A DNA stretch of 64,000 bases from Hyperoodon ampullatus (Eukaryota; Chordata; Mammalia; Artiodactyla; Ziphiidae), in the NCBI GenBank assembly GCA_949752795.1, contig OX457063.1, positions 72,880,271-72,944,270 on the forward strand, written 5' to 3'. The notes below the pieces were generated by a model. That model was not told the origin of the DNA and made no database searches. It saw only the letters and a list, made by a program, of their open reading frames with translations. Numbering within the stretch: position 1 is the stretch's first letter; each line of letters opens with the position of its first letter. Made by a program: the position numbers and the translations under genes. Shown here piece after piece: positions 48,351 through 60,439 of the stretch.

Positions 48351-50114
48351 AAACTCGCATTCTCCTATTACAGACGTTGGATGATGACCCAGTCACAAAT
48401 GTTAACTTTCTTATTTCTTTGTGTGAGGCTGATATGAAGATATCCTAGCACCTTCCAGATTTGGGTCAGGTAGTCTCCTGCTCAGATACAATGACTCTCC
48501 AAATGTGACTTTAGAAACACATTTATAGGCTACTGAAGATTTTGTTAGTTTGCTTTGGTCAGATGCAAGATTGTACCTTGATGACTGTAATGCCACCAAA
48601 CAGTCCCTTCAAGCCAAAGGAAGGACAGCGATTTGCTGTGACTACTTGGGTATGATTTTGCCAAACCAGAAAATGTTTTGGCTCTTGCCTGATGGGAAAC
48701 TGATCCAATTTCAGAATCATCAGAATTAATCCACTGAAAATCTTTTTTCTTTTGCGATGAAAATAAAATACTTTCTTAGGAAACACTATGTGGTCGCTCC
48801 CAGTTGGGCTGGAGCCTTTTCCCTGAACCCTTATTTCCTGCCCTTACTGTTACAGCTCTGTGAAAAATAAGCACAAATGAGACAACACAGAGACATCTGC
48901 CTTCCTGTTTGTGGTTCCATAAGTGACACTTCTGTGGGATGCAGATGTACTGATATTAGTGGTAGGAAGGGGAATCCATCCTTCATTATTGAAAATAGCT
49001 TTTCTTTTTCATTGAAAATGACGATGCGTCACAGGAAAGTGGGAGCTTGGAATGAAGAACGCGTCAGGATAAATTTACCTTTTGTCTTTCTTCCGATCTC
49101 AATTTGGATATTGTTTGCAAGATGAACACTTTTCAACCTCAGGACCAAGGAGATTTTGCAAGGGGTGGGAAGCAGCACAGGTGCACTGGACAGTGAACAA
49201 TCATACAATTCAATCAATGGCTGGTTTTGTCTGTCTTTGCAGGAGGGCCTTTTATTCCCTTCCTCCCCTGCCCCTAGTTTTTTGGTCATGCTGTGTGATA
49301 AATAATAAGATCAAGGGACTGGACACCAAGATTCTGGCCTCGGTTCAACCTGACTAATTATTGCCCTAACTGTACGCTTTCTTGCCCTCTTGTTGTGGTT
49401 TTTTAAAGCATCTTTTTAGCAGTTATTATACATAGAAAACAAAAATGTAATATATTCTGAGATTAAAAGAATATTTAAGAGTATTTAATATATATGTACA
49501 CACACACAAACTTGAATTATTGACATCTGTGCAGGAGATTTGAATATTTAGGGACCAATTCTTAGCCTTTGAAGGATAGATCAACGTCAAACACTTAATC
49601 ATCAGAAAGTCATCGAGTTTGGGGAAAGCTGAGTATAGTTAAGATGGTCTCAATATAGGTGTTTTAATACTCTGAATTCCTTTGTAAATGTTCACAATCT
49701 TTTATTAGGAAGATGAAAAATAGTGGTAATACTGACTGTAGAGGGTAGAGAATGATGTGTGTTCATGTAAGTAAAATTAGGGGTGAGGATGAACATGTGA
49801 TTGAATGATGGATTGATGGCTAGTGGTTACCAACTATTAACCTTTATATAACTTGGTCTCATAAAATTTGCAGGCTTGTCACAGACTTGAAAAAAAATGG
49901 GAATGTTATAATTCTAGACCATTATTACATCAGTGGCAACTCTAGAGATAGGGCTACTATTAAAAATTTTAACAATGGTATTTGTATATTCTACAGAAAT
50001 TGCTGCAATACTAAGTCATATATATTGTTCTAAAAAGAGCAGATTTGGTTAATAGCCATTAACTTTCAGGCTTCAACCAGAATCCCTTTCAGTGAATACA
50101 ATTTTAACTTTTAA
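48351..50114. other. intergenic DNA, nothing recognised
   Basis: A short (AC)n sits near 49,497-49,508. No gene, and no repeat family identified by eye. Confidence 0.4.
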
Positions 50115-50129
50115 AAAATGTCTAATTTT

Positions 50130-50485
50130 GGGCTTCCCTGGTGGCACAGTGGTTAAGAATCCACCTGCCAATGAAGGGGACACGGGTTCGAGCCCTGGTC
50201 CGGGAAGATCTCACATGCCATGGAGCAACTAAGCCCCAGCGTCACAACTATTGAGCCTGCACTCTAGAGACCGCGAGCCACAACTACTGAGCTCGCGTGC
50301 CACAACTACTGAAGCCCACATGCCTAGAGCCTGTGCTCCACAACAAGAGAGGCCACCGCAATGAGAAGCCCACACACTGCAACGAAGAGCAGTCCCCGCT
50401 TGCCGCAACTGAAGAAAGCCCACGTGCAGCAAAGAAGACCCAATGCAGCCAAAAATAAAAATAAATAAAATAAATAAAATTTTTT
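50130..50485 (+). mobile_element. CHR-type SINE, long form
   Basis: Complete long variant. The head is followed by three CCACAACTACTGA-type modules, then GCAACGAAGAGCAGTCCCC, GACCCAATGCAGCC and an (AAATA)n tail. Perfect 15-bp TSD AAAATGTCTAATTTT at 50115-50129 and 50486-50500. Confidence 0.97.
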
Positions 50486-50619
50486 AAAATGTCTAATTTT
50501 TGTTGATAATGTCTATGTCTAATTTCAATATAGTATGCTATATTGTACATTGGAAATGGATACAAATGGAATATTTGGATAAAAATAATTATGGTTTCTT
50601 GAATAAGAATTTTTCAGAG

Positions 50620-50800
50620 ATTTAATAATGATTTTCATTTGAAGAGTGCTTTCTATTTATGTGACTACCCAACAATCTGCTAAGGTAGACAGGATGTTTA
50701 ATTTTCCAGTAGGAAGCCTGTGGTTTGGGGAAGTTAAGTGACTAAGGTCCTAGGGTGAGTCAAAGTCACGACACAAGTCCAGGATCCCACCAATATCCTC
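50620..50800 (+). mobile_element. MIR remnant
   Basis: GAAGTTAAGTGACTAAGGTC, with preceding GAGTGCTTTCTATTTATGTG, fits the MIR order. Diverged. Confidence 0.6.
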
Positions 50801-50844
50801 CAGTCTCAGCTCCACCCCTAAAAACAAACAAATGGAAATTCACC

Positions 50845-50995
50845 CTTGAATAATGACTTTCCAATTAACTTCACATACAACAGGTAATTTAAAATTCCCA
50901 GCTACTCAGTGAAAGAAATATTATCTCCATTTTACAGATAAAGAAACACAAGCTCAGGAATTAACCTTCCAGGTTCACTGGCTTGGACAGTGCTG
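50845..50995 (+). mobile_element. MIR remnant
   Basis: TTATCTCCATTTTACAGATA, followed by AAGAAACACAAGCTCAGG, is the MIR core. A second MIR in tandem with the one just upstream. Confidence 0.65.
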
Positions 50996-51368
50996 ACAGG
51001 CAAATACTAAGAACAGTTTTTTGATTCCTAGATTTTGGAATAGTGTAGTGTCTTAGAAGTTTACAGCATTTCAAAGAAGACCGCTTTTCCCCCTTTTCCT
51101 CCTTGTGATGGGAATACTATACAATTCTTGTTTTAGTCCAAGGCATGTAAAAATAAAGGTTAAATTCTGGTCAAGCCATCTAGTTTGTCTACTAAGGTGA
51201 AGATTAAAAAGGAGGTAAACTTACAATTGCTAAGAAGATAATATAATTGAAGCTGGAGTTTTTGGCACAGGATTTGGGTAGAGTGATGTGGGAAACTGAT
51301 ATTGTAACAACATTAAAATACTTCTAAGAAGGTCCAGTAGGGTGAATCTAGCTACTGTTAATGATGCA

Positions 51369-51700
51369 TGGGCTTCCCTGGTGGTGCAGGGCTGGGAATC
51401 CACCTGCCAAAGCAGGGGACACGGGTTCAAGCCCTGGTCTGGTTAGATCCCACATGGCGCGGAGAAACTGGGCTTGTGTACCACAGCTGCTGAGCCTGAG
51501 CTCTAGAGCCCATGAGCCACAACTACTGAAGCCCGCGTGCCTGGAGCCTATGCTCCGCAACGGTAGAAGCCACCACAGTGAGAAGCCCGCGCAATGCAAA
51601 GAAGAGTGGCCCCTGCTCGCCACAACAAGAGAAAGCCTGCACGCAGCAATGAAGACCCAACGCAACCAAAAATAAATAAAGTAAATTAAAAAAAAAAAAA
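51369..51700 (+). mobile_element. CHR-type SINE, long form
   Basis: Long variant with A13 tail, more substituted than others in the head (GGTGGTGCAGGGCTGGGAAT). No clean TSD visible. The minus-strand 155-codon frame across it is an artefact. Confidence 0.94.
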
Positions 51701-52475
51701 AGCTACACATGGCTGTGTCTGAAGATTTGGGAAAGAAGGGTATTTTCTCCTGGATTATTGAATTGGAGTCTCGTGCATACCTATATAGAAGGTAGCTAAA
51801 TTCGCGTTGTTTCAATTTTGTATATCTTTAGATTTAGTAGTCCCTAATTTCTTTGCATTAAAAAAAAAGAAATATCTGTTAAAGTCTTAGCTTGCTCATT
51901 GGATTTGTTCCCTCCCCCTTTCCAGATTGTATATGAGTAAATAAATAAGACCAAGGAAAATTGTAGAATATAAATATGCAGACTCAAGGAATAACCTAGC
52001 TTTGTAAGATAGTGCATCTTTGGCTTTGAGCTTCTTTACAGACTGGCCAAAAAGTGACAAGTTCACTGAACTTTAATAGAAATATTTTCCAAAACTTTAC
52101 AGAGGAACTCTCAGTGATCTAATGAAAATGATATTCAAAAGCATTTTTCAGGGATACAATCATATCTCTGACTCACCTAGTTATCTTTAATAAAATTAGA
52201 GGGCTTAATAATAAAATGCAACACAGGGCAAGCAAATCTGAGGACCTAGGTTAAACTATCCCCAAATCTGGTGGTTTTCTATAGTCCAAGGACAGAATTG
52301 GAGTACCAACCTAGGGAATGTAGGCTAGCACATCCCTAAGACAATCCTACCTCAATTTCACATGTCTCAGACAAACTTCTTTTTTTTTAAATAAAAAGCT
52401 AGACAGCAGATATGGAGGTTATGCTCTCTAACAGTTGTGAGGTGAGAGATACCACTAAGATGCAGTAAAGAAAGA
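51701..52475. other. AT-rich intergenic DNA, nothing recognised
   Basis: No repeat or gene assigned between two SINEs. Confidence 0.45.
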
Positions 52476-52690
52476 GCCCCTGGTGGCGCAGTGGTTGAGA
52501 GTCCGCCTGCCGATGCAGGGGACACGGGTTCGTGACCCGGTCCAGGAAGATCCCACATGCCGTGGAGTGGCTGGGCCCGTGAGCCATGGCCGCTGAGCCT
52601 GCGCGTCCGGAGCCTGTGCTCCGCAACGGGAGAGGCCACAACGGTGAGAGGCTCGCATACTGCAAAAAAAAAAAAAAAAAAAAAAAAAAA
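52476..52690 (+). mobile_element. CHR-type SINE, short form, head slightly truncated
   Basis: Lacks the first few bases (GGGCTTC) of the element and begins at about CCCCTGGTGGCGCAGTGG. It carries an A28 tail. The long homopolymer suggests a recent insertion. TSD unclear (possibly AAAGAG). Confidence 0.95.
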
Positions 52691-53366
52691 GAGTCAGGAC
52701 ACAAAACTCCTGGCCCCCTGACAGCAGCTCTTGGGCATAGAGGTTATCCAGCAGAATTAAGCCAGCTTACCCTGTGGTCTACGGCCACAGCTCCAGTTAT
52801 TACACCAGCTTTCCAAGTCACCAATCCTTGGCTCTTGCTTGCCTGTGTCTCTGGCACCCCTACTCCACAGCTGCACAGGCTTTTTGGCCCTTGCTGCTGC
52901 CCTTCACAACACAGCCTCTTGGATCACAGACTGAACCAACAGCCAATTCCTATTTCTCCAGTACCAGCTCTCACTTGAATTTGGCTTATTCAACCTTGCC
53001 AAGCTTTGTGAGGGGCCAGGTAGGACAAAAGTCAGGCCTGGTGGTAGTCTAATCTACTCTTTTCATACCGCCACTGGTTGAACTTGTATGCTGTAGAAAC
53101 AAACTGAATTATTTAGCATTGAGGTGCTCTCTTGAAAGGTGAGAAGGCCGTATTTTGGGGGCAATGATTAGGCAGTGCTGAGGCACGGACGGTGGTAGGG
53201 CTGGCTCACTCTGCTTCCACATGGCTGATCCAGATCGCAAATCCATGACCACTGTCCTGGAGCTCAGAGTTTTTTCTGACTATGCCAAACCAGCCTCTTA
53301 GCCTTTTGCCCTTTGAAATTCACACTGTCATAAATCCATAGAATTTTAGTGCATCTTCATGATAAT
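52691..53366. other. intergenic DNA, moderately GC-rich
   Basis: Frames of 92-130 codons at 52586-53052 run out of the SINE and lack domain character. No gene called. Confidence 0.4.
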
Positions 53367-53379
53367 CCAGACGAAAGGC

Positions 53380-53383
<4 letters not shown>

Positions 53384-53413
<30 letters not shown>

Positions 53414-53709
53414 GAGTTTTTTTTTTTTATTAATTAATTAATTTATTTTTGCTGTGTTGCGTCTTCGTTTCTGTGCGAGGGCTTTCTCTAGTTGTGGCAA
53501 GCAGGGGCCACTCTTCATCGCGGTGCGCGGGCCTCTCACTATCGCGGCCTCTTGTTGCGGAGCACAGGCTCCAGACGCGCAGGCTCAGTAGTCGTGGCTC
53601 ACGGGCCTAGTTGCTCCGCGGCATGTGGGATCCTCCCAGACCAGGGCTCGAACCCGTGTCCCCTGCATTAGCAGGCAGATTCTCAACCACTGCGCCATCA
53701 GGGAAGCCC
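53384..53709 (-). mobile_element. CHR-type SINE, long tail with short-form head
   Basis: The minus-strand copy carries the long-form 3' segment (GACGCAACACAGCAAAAATAA-like in sense) together with a body close to the short form (GCGGTGCGCGGGCCTCTCAC on + strand). Perfect 17-bp TSD CCAGACGAAAGGCTATT at 53367-53383 and 53710-53726, and a T31 run, suggest recent insertion. Confidence 0.96.
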
Positions 53710-53726
53710 CCAGACGAAAGGCTATT

Positions 53727-54268
53727 AACACATGCAGACAGCCTGTGAATCAGATATGTCCCACAGATGTGCACAGCATACTTTAAAAAAAAAAAAAAGC
53801 AAAACTTGAATTGATGATCACTTTAGAAAAGTCTTAAGATTTCATGTTTAAATCTGGATTTCTAGGGTTTCTTTAAAGTTAGATATGCCACATTGAGCCT
53901 CATCTTCCCATATGCCACAAGCAGCTGTAGCTGAGTGGCTTCGGTCCCTTTTAGACCAGCCATACACACTGTAGTTCCGCATCCCCACCACCTACTCTCT
54001 CCCTGACATAGGGTCTAAGGGTCAGTTGCCATTTTTCATGCTGCCTTCAGTATCACAGCCCTTCACTCACTCATGTCACCTGCCGAGTCCCTGAAACTAT
54101 TGAATGTGAGACACCTGAAGTCATCCATCCTGCACGTTTTACCACGGAGGGACTGAAGGACCACAGATGTGGTACCAACCTTGGTAGTCAGGATTAGATG
54201 TGGTTGCCCAGCTTCACATTCAGGACTATCTATTTCTTTTCTGATATATCTTACTTTCCATGTCTCTA
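53727..54268. other. intergenic DNA, nothing recognised
   Basis: A14 run near 53,785. No gene or assigned repeat. Confidence 0.4.
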
Positions 54269-54280
54269 TAGATTCATGTT

Positions 54281-54483
54281 GGGTTTTTTTTGTGGTACAC
54301 GGGCCTCTCACTGTTGTGGCCTCTCCCGCTGCGGAGCACAGGCTCTGGACGCGCAGGCTCAGCGGCCATGGCTCACGGGCCCAGCCGCTCCGTGGCATGT
54401 GGGATCCCCCCAGACCGGGGCACGAACCTGCGTCTCCTGCATCGGCAGGCAGACTCCCAACCACTGCGCCACCAGGGAAGCCC
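54281..54483 (-). mobile_element. CHR-type SINE, short form
   Basis: Complete copy with TSD TAGATTCATGTT at 54269-54280 and 54484-54495. Left member of an inverted SINE pair. Confidence 0.96.
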
Positions 54484-54512
54484 TAGATTCATGTTTTAAA
54501 ATAAATAAGTAT

Positions 54513-54883
54513 GGGGCTTCCCTGGTGGCACAGTGGTTGAGAGTCCGCCTGCCGATGCAGGGGACACAGGTTCGAGCCCTGGCCTGGGAAGATCCCACAT
54601 GCCAGGGAGCAACTAAGCCCGTGCGCCACAACTACTGAGCCTGAGCTCTAAAGCCCATGAGCCACAACTACTGAGCCCATGTGCCGCAACTACGGAGACC
54701 CACACGCCTACAGTCCATGCTCCACAACGAGAGAGGCCACTGCAATGAGAGGCCAGCGCACTGCAACAAAGAGTAGCCCCCACTCTCCGCAATTAGAGAA
54801 AACCCGTGCGCAGCAATGAACACCCAACACAGCCAAAAATAAATAAATAAATAAAATAAATTTTAAAAAAACTATAAAAAAAA
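54513..54883 (+). mobile_element. CHR-type SINE, long form
   Basis: Complete long variant, with perfect 16-bp TSD TAAAATAAATAAGTAT at 54497-54512 and 54884-54899. It inserted one base beyond the right TSD of the preceding, oppositely oriented SINE. Confidence 0.97.
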
Positions 54884-54984
54884 TAAAATAAATAAGTATA
54901 ATGATGAATACCATATATTAAATATTTACCTGGTACATCAAATCAAATATATTCATTTGCTTGATTTTTTTCACAGATTAAAAA

Positions 54985-55252
54985 ACAGATATACACTACC
55001 AAATGTAAAAGAAACAGCTAGTGGGAAGCAGCCACATAGCACAGGGAGGTCAGCTAGGTGCTTTTTGACCACCTAGAGGGGTGGGATAGGGAGGGTGGGA
55101 GGGAGACGCAAGAGGGAGGAGATATGGGGATACATATATATGTATAGCTGATTCACTTTGTTATAAAGCAGAAACTAACATACCATTGTAAAGCAATTAT
55201 ACGCCAATAAAGACGTTAAACATTAAAAAAAAATAAATTAATTAAAAAAAAT
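54985..55252 (+). mobile_element. L1 3' UTR fragment
   Basis: Cetartiodactyl L1 3' end of a third 3' UTR type: GTGCTTTTTGACCACCTAGA, GGGTGGGAGGGAGACGC, TGATTCACTTTGTTATAAAG, and AATTATACGCCAATAAAG, with A-rich tail. No ORF2 present. Confidence 0.9.
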
Positions 55253-55382
55253 AAACTGAGGCAGTGGTCCTACAACAACAACAAAAAAAAACCACTATCA
55301 GGAATCTTGATATGTGTATTGTTTTCTTTATGATACCATTCTTCAAATTTGTATCTTTTCTTCTTTTAAAAACAGACGTTAG

Positions 55383-55572
55383 GGGCTTCCCTGGTGGCGC
55401 AGTGGTTGAGAGTCCGCCTGCCGATGCAGGGGACACGGGTTCGTGCCCCGGTCTGGGAGGATCCCACGTGCCGCGGAGCGGCTGGGCCCGTGAGCCATGG
55501 CCGCTGGGCCTGCGCGTCCGGAGCCTGTGCTCCGCAACGGGAGAGGCCACAGCAGTGAGAGGCCTGCGTACC

Positions 55573-55602
<30 letters not shown>
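55383..55602 (+). mobile_element. CHR-type SINE, short form
   Basis: Complete copy with A-tail of about 33 and perfect TSD AAAAACAGACGTTAG at 55368-55382 and 55603-55617. Tail length and intact CpGs suggest a young insertion. Confidence 0.97.
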
Positions 55603-55608
<6 letters not shown>

Positions 55609-55617
55609 AGACGTTAG

Positions 55618-57700
55618 GAATTTACTCCCAAATTACCCTTAGACAGTGATTTTGGCAGGGGGATTGATAAAGGTCCACTGCATATCTTGAACTGTGTTTT
55701 GATGCGATAAAGTCTTCTCAAGTCCACATGATTTAAAACAAATCAGACATTGCATTTAAACATGTAATTTCATTAAAAAGTCAGGAAAATGAATCAACAT
55801 CATTTACACAAAATATACAGTGTGCTACGTTTGTGGATCACTTTGCCAGCACTGTTCCATTGCCTATTTGTCTATGCCTGACATGAGTAGTAGCCTTGAA
55901 GTTGTGTTATCCAAGGACAATCTGGAATACGCCCAAAGGGGAGAAGTGTAAAAATCAGGATGTAGAGTTGGGGCTGGGGATTTAAATGAGATTTTCAAGA
56001 GATGCATGAAAGTGGGGACAGGAACTTAAGTGCCTAAGCAGAAGAAGACCACCAACTTGGAATGACTCCTGTTCAGACTTGCTCTCCCCTCCCCTCTCCT
56101 TCTCCTCTTTCCCTCTGCATATCCACACAAACATACACACACAAGAAATAAGAAATAAGGTGCAGACTCTTTCAAATATATAAAGAAGGAAAGGCTCATT
56201 CATGAAACATACACCATTACCCATTTCTGTATTTTTCTCTCCTATTTTTGTTGTCAACTAGAGGCAGTCCCAAGCGCCTCCCAAAATGGCCCCAAGCAAA
56301 AGAGAGAATGTATTTTAAGGTCTCACTTGTTATGCATTAACTTTTATATATTTTTCCTTTTTTGAAATGGTATTCTTAAATAGAATACTTAGGAAAGAAG
56401 AACTGGTAAAGAAAATTATTATAGAAAAAAAAAGTCTGCAAAAATATCTAAATTGTATATTATCTTGCTGGTGAAATCTGAGTCCTGCTGCAGACTTCCC
56501 AAAGCATATTGGCTTCGGGTTTCTGGGGGAAGGTGCTCTGGATCTCTTTTAAAAAGCACACATGCTGCTCCATGTGGTGCAGCAGCTGCTAAGGTAATGA
56601 TGCATTTTTAGTGAAAAAAAAATACCATAAATAAACATACAAAAAATCATATGAAACTCTCTCCAACTAAGCACGAAATTTGGCAGCAAGTTAAACATCT
56701 AAAAAAAATTCATAACCGATAAGATAACATACCAATCCAGCCATTTCCAAATCTTATCTCTACCTACATATTTATGCACATATTTATATAACACATATCA
56801 CCATTATATTTACCTTTCCAATATACCCAAGAATTTAATCCATGATTTCCAATGCTAATATATTCCAAGGGTGTGGAGGACTCAAGATTAAATGCCTCTG
56901 CCATTACATAAAATTAGTTAGTAATGAATCAACTAATTATATAATTAACTACAATTTTTGGCTTCACTAAATGAAGACTTCTTTTTTCTGAGTGATGACT
57001 ACAAGACATTATTAGAAAATAAAGATATTTTTTCTATTTTCTTCTGACTACTAGCTATTTCTAAGGTATGTGGTAAAAGAAAGTAGTTTATATGTAGGGA
57101 GGAATCTGAATCTGTGTACTGATTCCTCTCGATCTGAAATTACTTAACTAAAGTTGGTAATTCATTCACAAGGAGTTCAGGGTCATATTAACTGCCCTAT
57201 AAGCTGAGGAAAAAAAATGAAGAATTAACTCTCCAGTATAAGCACTGAAAGGATCTCTCAACTGACCAGTTTCACAAAAATTCATATCGTACACTACCTT
57301 CTAATAACTAGACTGAAAGGACCAACATACTAAATTTAACAGGTGGCACTCTCAAGGTGAAAACGACTCTCTTAAATAATAAAGTGAATACATTCAAAAA
57401 CTGTATCTCAATCAGTTACTATAACAGAACTGCAGGCAGTAGAACAACAGGATGATCTATGCAATGTCTAAGAGAGTTACTCGGAACTAAGACTAGAAAT
57501 TATTTATTTCTGAATCTAGTTTGCCATCTTTGTGGAACTGTTTTAGTAAGTACGGTGGCAATTCACCAGCTTCGGGAGTTGCTAGGAATATATGTCAAAA
57601 GAAGGGATGGAGGGATGAATAAAAGAGGAGAAGGCAAGTGATCAAAAGAAATGGGTTAGGGGATTAGGGGTGAAAAAGAATAGCAAATTTTGTTTCCATC
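55618..57700. other. AT-rich intergenic DNA, nothing recognised
   Basis: About 2.1 kb without a named repeat or gene. Low-complexity C/T-rich patch at 56,080-56,120. Confidence 0.45.
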
Positions 57701-57704
57701 CTTA

Positions 57705-57852
57705 TCACTCCTTCCTTCCTTCCTCCCTCCTTTCCTTCCTCCTTCCTTTTTTCTTACTTTTCTTTTCTCTCTTTCTTTTTCTTTCTCCCTTCCTCGCTAC
57801 CTTTCTTTTTCTTTTTCTTTCTTTCTTTCTTTCTTTCTTTTCTTTCTTTCAT
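57705..57852. repeat. long polypyrimidine (CCTT/CTTT)n tract
   Basis: About 150 bp almost purely C/T, with TTCC units at left passing to TTTC units at right and rare purine interruptions. Partly mirror-symmetric. The apparent 96-codon Ser/Phe/Leu-rich frame is an artefact of the repeat. Confidence 0.95.
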
Positions 57853-58499
57853 CTTGTGTTTACTTTGAATTACATTTGGAACTATACCATATTCTTTTCA
57901 AGGTTTAGAGCTTGTAAACTTTTGAATGTAATCTTATGCTTTATTTCTGATGCCTCCTGAAATAGCTCATTCTAAACAATGCTACAATAGTTAAGTCTTT
58001 TCAGTGTTTCTGATAACAAATCTATCGTTATCAAATTGAATGGCCCCTAAATCAGACTTACTGAAAAGGGAGTCACAGTATAGGTGTGTGAATTCATATA
58101 CATGTACATGCCCACAGGAAAAAGCTTTCTGCAGGTAGTTGTAAAAAAAGTTCTAACTTTGTAGGTTTCAACTTTTTCAAATTTGGCTGTGATTATGTTG
58201 GATTGTTAAAGTGAAATAAAACTGTGTTTCATAGGATAAGATGATACTTCCATTGGTGAGATAAATACCTAGAAATTAACACCCCAATTTTTTAAATTTA
58301 GCTCTGGACTAACCAGTATGTTACAGAAACATAATTTTCATACCATTAATGTAATATAGAAAACTCACACCAAAGACTTTTATTACAACATGTTTAAATA
58401 TAGTTCTCCTGGTTTTGTTTTGTTTTTTTTCCCTGACTCCAATTTCATTTCTTAAATGTGGATATTATGGCATTTATTCTTTGAAAACCTCATAGTACC
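57853..58499. other. intergenic DNA, nothing recognised
   Basis: AT-rich, no assigned repeat. Confidence 0.45.
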
Positions 58500-58610
58500 C
58501 AGATGTCACCTCCAGAGTATTTAATTAGTCTGAGGTGGGACCTGAACACTGGGACTTTAAAAAAGCTCTGCAGGTGATTTTTATGTGTGGCCAGGGTTGA
58601 AAACCACTGC
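58500..58610 (+). mobile_element. MER5A-like hAT remnant
   Basis: The 3' portion of a MER5-type non-autonomous hAT transposon: GAGGTGGGACCTGAACACTG, GCTCTGCAGGTGATTTTTAT, and the terminal repeat GGTTGAAAACCACTG. The left terminus is not clear. Confidence 0.65.
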
Positions 58611-59844
58611 CCTGGAATTTGAGCATCAACCTTGAGGTCAATTGCACTATGAGCTGAATTCAGTATTGAACAATGGCAGGTATGACTCAAGTCTTAAGGT
58701 TCATCTTTTCCACATTTCTCTACCCCACCCCCATCTTTTCACTTATAGTCTATTTGTTGTGACTCAAACTTTAAACTCGAGAAGATCATTAATCATAGAT
58801 ATAATTTAGTGACAGCAGGGTCATGTCCCACTAACTAAGTACACCTTGTTTGCCTCAAAATGCTAATAGCTTCTCTGCAACATTAATGAAGGACAATTGA
58901 TATTGAGCCTAACAATCATGTATGGTCTTGTTGCTGTTTTATTGAAATAAAGTATTTTATTAGGTCATGGAAAAATACGGCAAGGTAGAATTATGCAAAT
59001 TCCACCATACTTATGAAAGCTTGGCCACAAGAAAGAGGGGTGTTTTAATGATTTTCAAGGTTTCTTGGAAAAGAGATTACAATTATAGAAGTTACTACCT
59101 TGCATCTTCTCTGCAACAAGATGTCCCATTTTGAGGGAGACTAATACTTCAGTTTCCTCTGCTTTCAGCTGCAGATTGTCAAAGAAGGCGATTCTCATTT
59201 TTCTTCTCTGAACCTCTGCTGTTTTTTCCATTCACTCATTTAGCATTTCCTATTTTAAAAGAAAATCTCAAAGAAAAGAAACACATGTGTAGTAAATTTG
59301 TGTTTAATGTCATTGTGTTTAAAGATGGTTTTTCTGAATCACCATTAGAACAACTTACAAAGGGTACCATTGGTAATTTTTTTATGCTATGAAACACGTT
59401 CTTGCCACAGGTTCATGGACTGTATGAGACACTGGGGTACTTTTTAATCTCCCCTGCTTGACCCCCTTGTCTCTATTGACACCTATTTCAACCTGATAGA
59501 AATGGTCTCTGATTTTTATACTATTTACTAACATTGTTTAAGGATAACAATGATGATTCCCTTAATACACTTCAGTTCCAAGAAACGTAACTGCCTTTAA
59601 GAAGATAGCTCAAAATATATTGGTTTAGTTCAGCCTCAAAGATCAATTGATAAATAATAGATGATAAAAATCCATTTGAGAGTAGGTGAAAGGGTCAAGT
59701 CATAATTTATTAAGAAATTTCCCATTCCCCAACTGAGATGAACTTGAATCATCTTAATTGTAGAAATAGTTTTCAATTGGCATCTGTTCATTAGTTGCAT
59801 TAGTTGGTGGGTGTGCGTTGGGGGTGTGTGTGTGTGTGAAATTG
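58611..59844. other. AT-rich intergenic DNA with short GT repeat
   Basis: A GT-rich run at about 59,808-59,839. No gene or assigned transposon. Confidence 0.45.
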
Positions 59845-59990
59845 GTTCAGTAAGTAGATTATGAATTCTTCGTAGGCAGGGACTGCATCCTATTAATCTA
59901 TGTATCCCCAGTACCAAGTACTGAACCTGGTACATGATAGTAGATATTCAGTAGAAGCCTAAAAATTATTTAAAGTAGATGAATGAAAAA
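59845..59990 (+). mobile_element. L2 3'-end remnant
   Basis: GTAGGCAGGGACTGCATCCT, ATGTATCCCCAGTACCAAGT, and GAACCTGGTACATGATAGTA then GATATTCAGTAGAAG follow the L2 3' tail. Confidence 0.75.
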
Positions 59991-60439
59991 ATGGATGATT
60001 GAAGCAGTTTTAGAATAGCAAAATGTGATACTTGCTTTCTAAAATACCCCTTGCCTCAAGCAAGAAAGGACAGTCATAGGTGTTTAATATTCTCAAAAGT
60101 TCTAATAAAACTCAAAATATCCAAAAGAGAAACCTATTTTTAAAAATTTGAGGCTACAATCTTTGGTGGTCTGGGGAATCTAGGAAGGAGATAAGTGTGT
60201 ATTTTGGTATGTTTAATCAGATAAGGAATGATTATCTGGAATATATAAAATACATTTTATATATATTTATTTATATATGTAAGTTTTCCCTCCTTTTTTC
60301 TGAGTTGATCAATTCTGTAGGAAAATTTGCAAGGGGAAGAGAAAGGGATGGAGTCAAGTATACAGGGAGAAGGAGAAGGGCTTTCAGAAGTGTTCCAAAT
60401 GATGGCTATGTTTGAAAGGCCCACTTTCAAATAATACAA
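59991..60439. other. AT-rich intergenic DNA
   Basis: TATATA-rich patch at 60,240-60,280. Nothing else recognised. Confidence 0.45.

Noticed and set aside
57670..57960. 96-codon Ser/Phe/Leu-rich frame with membrane-like composition
   Set aside because: It is a translation of the polypyrimidine tract, open because C/T-only codons cannot be stops.
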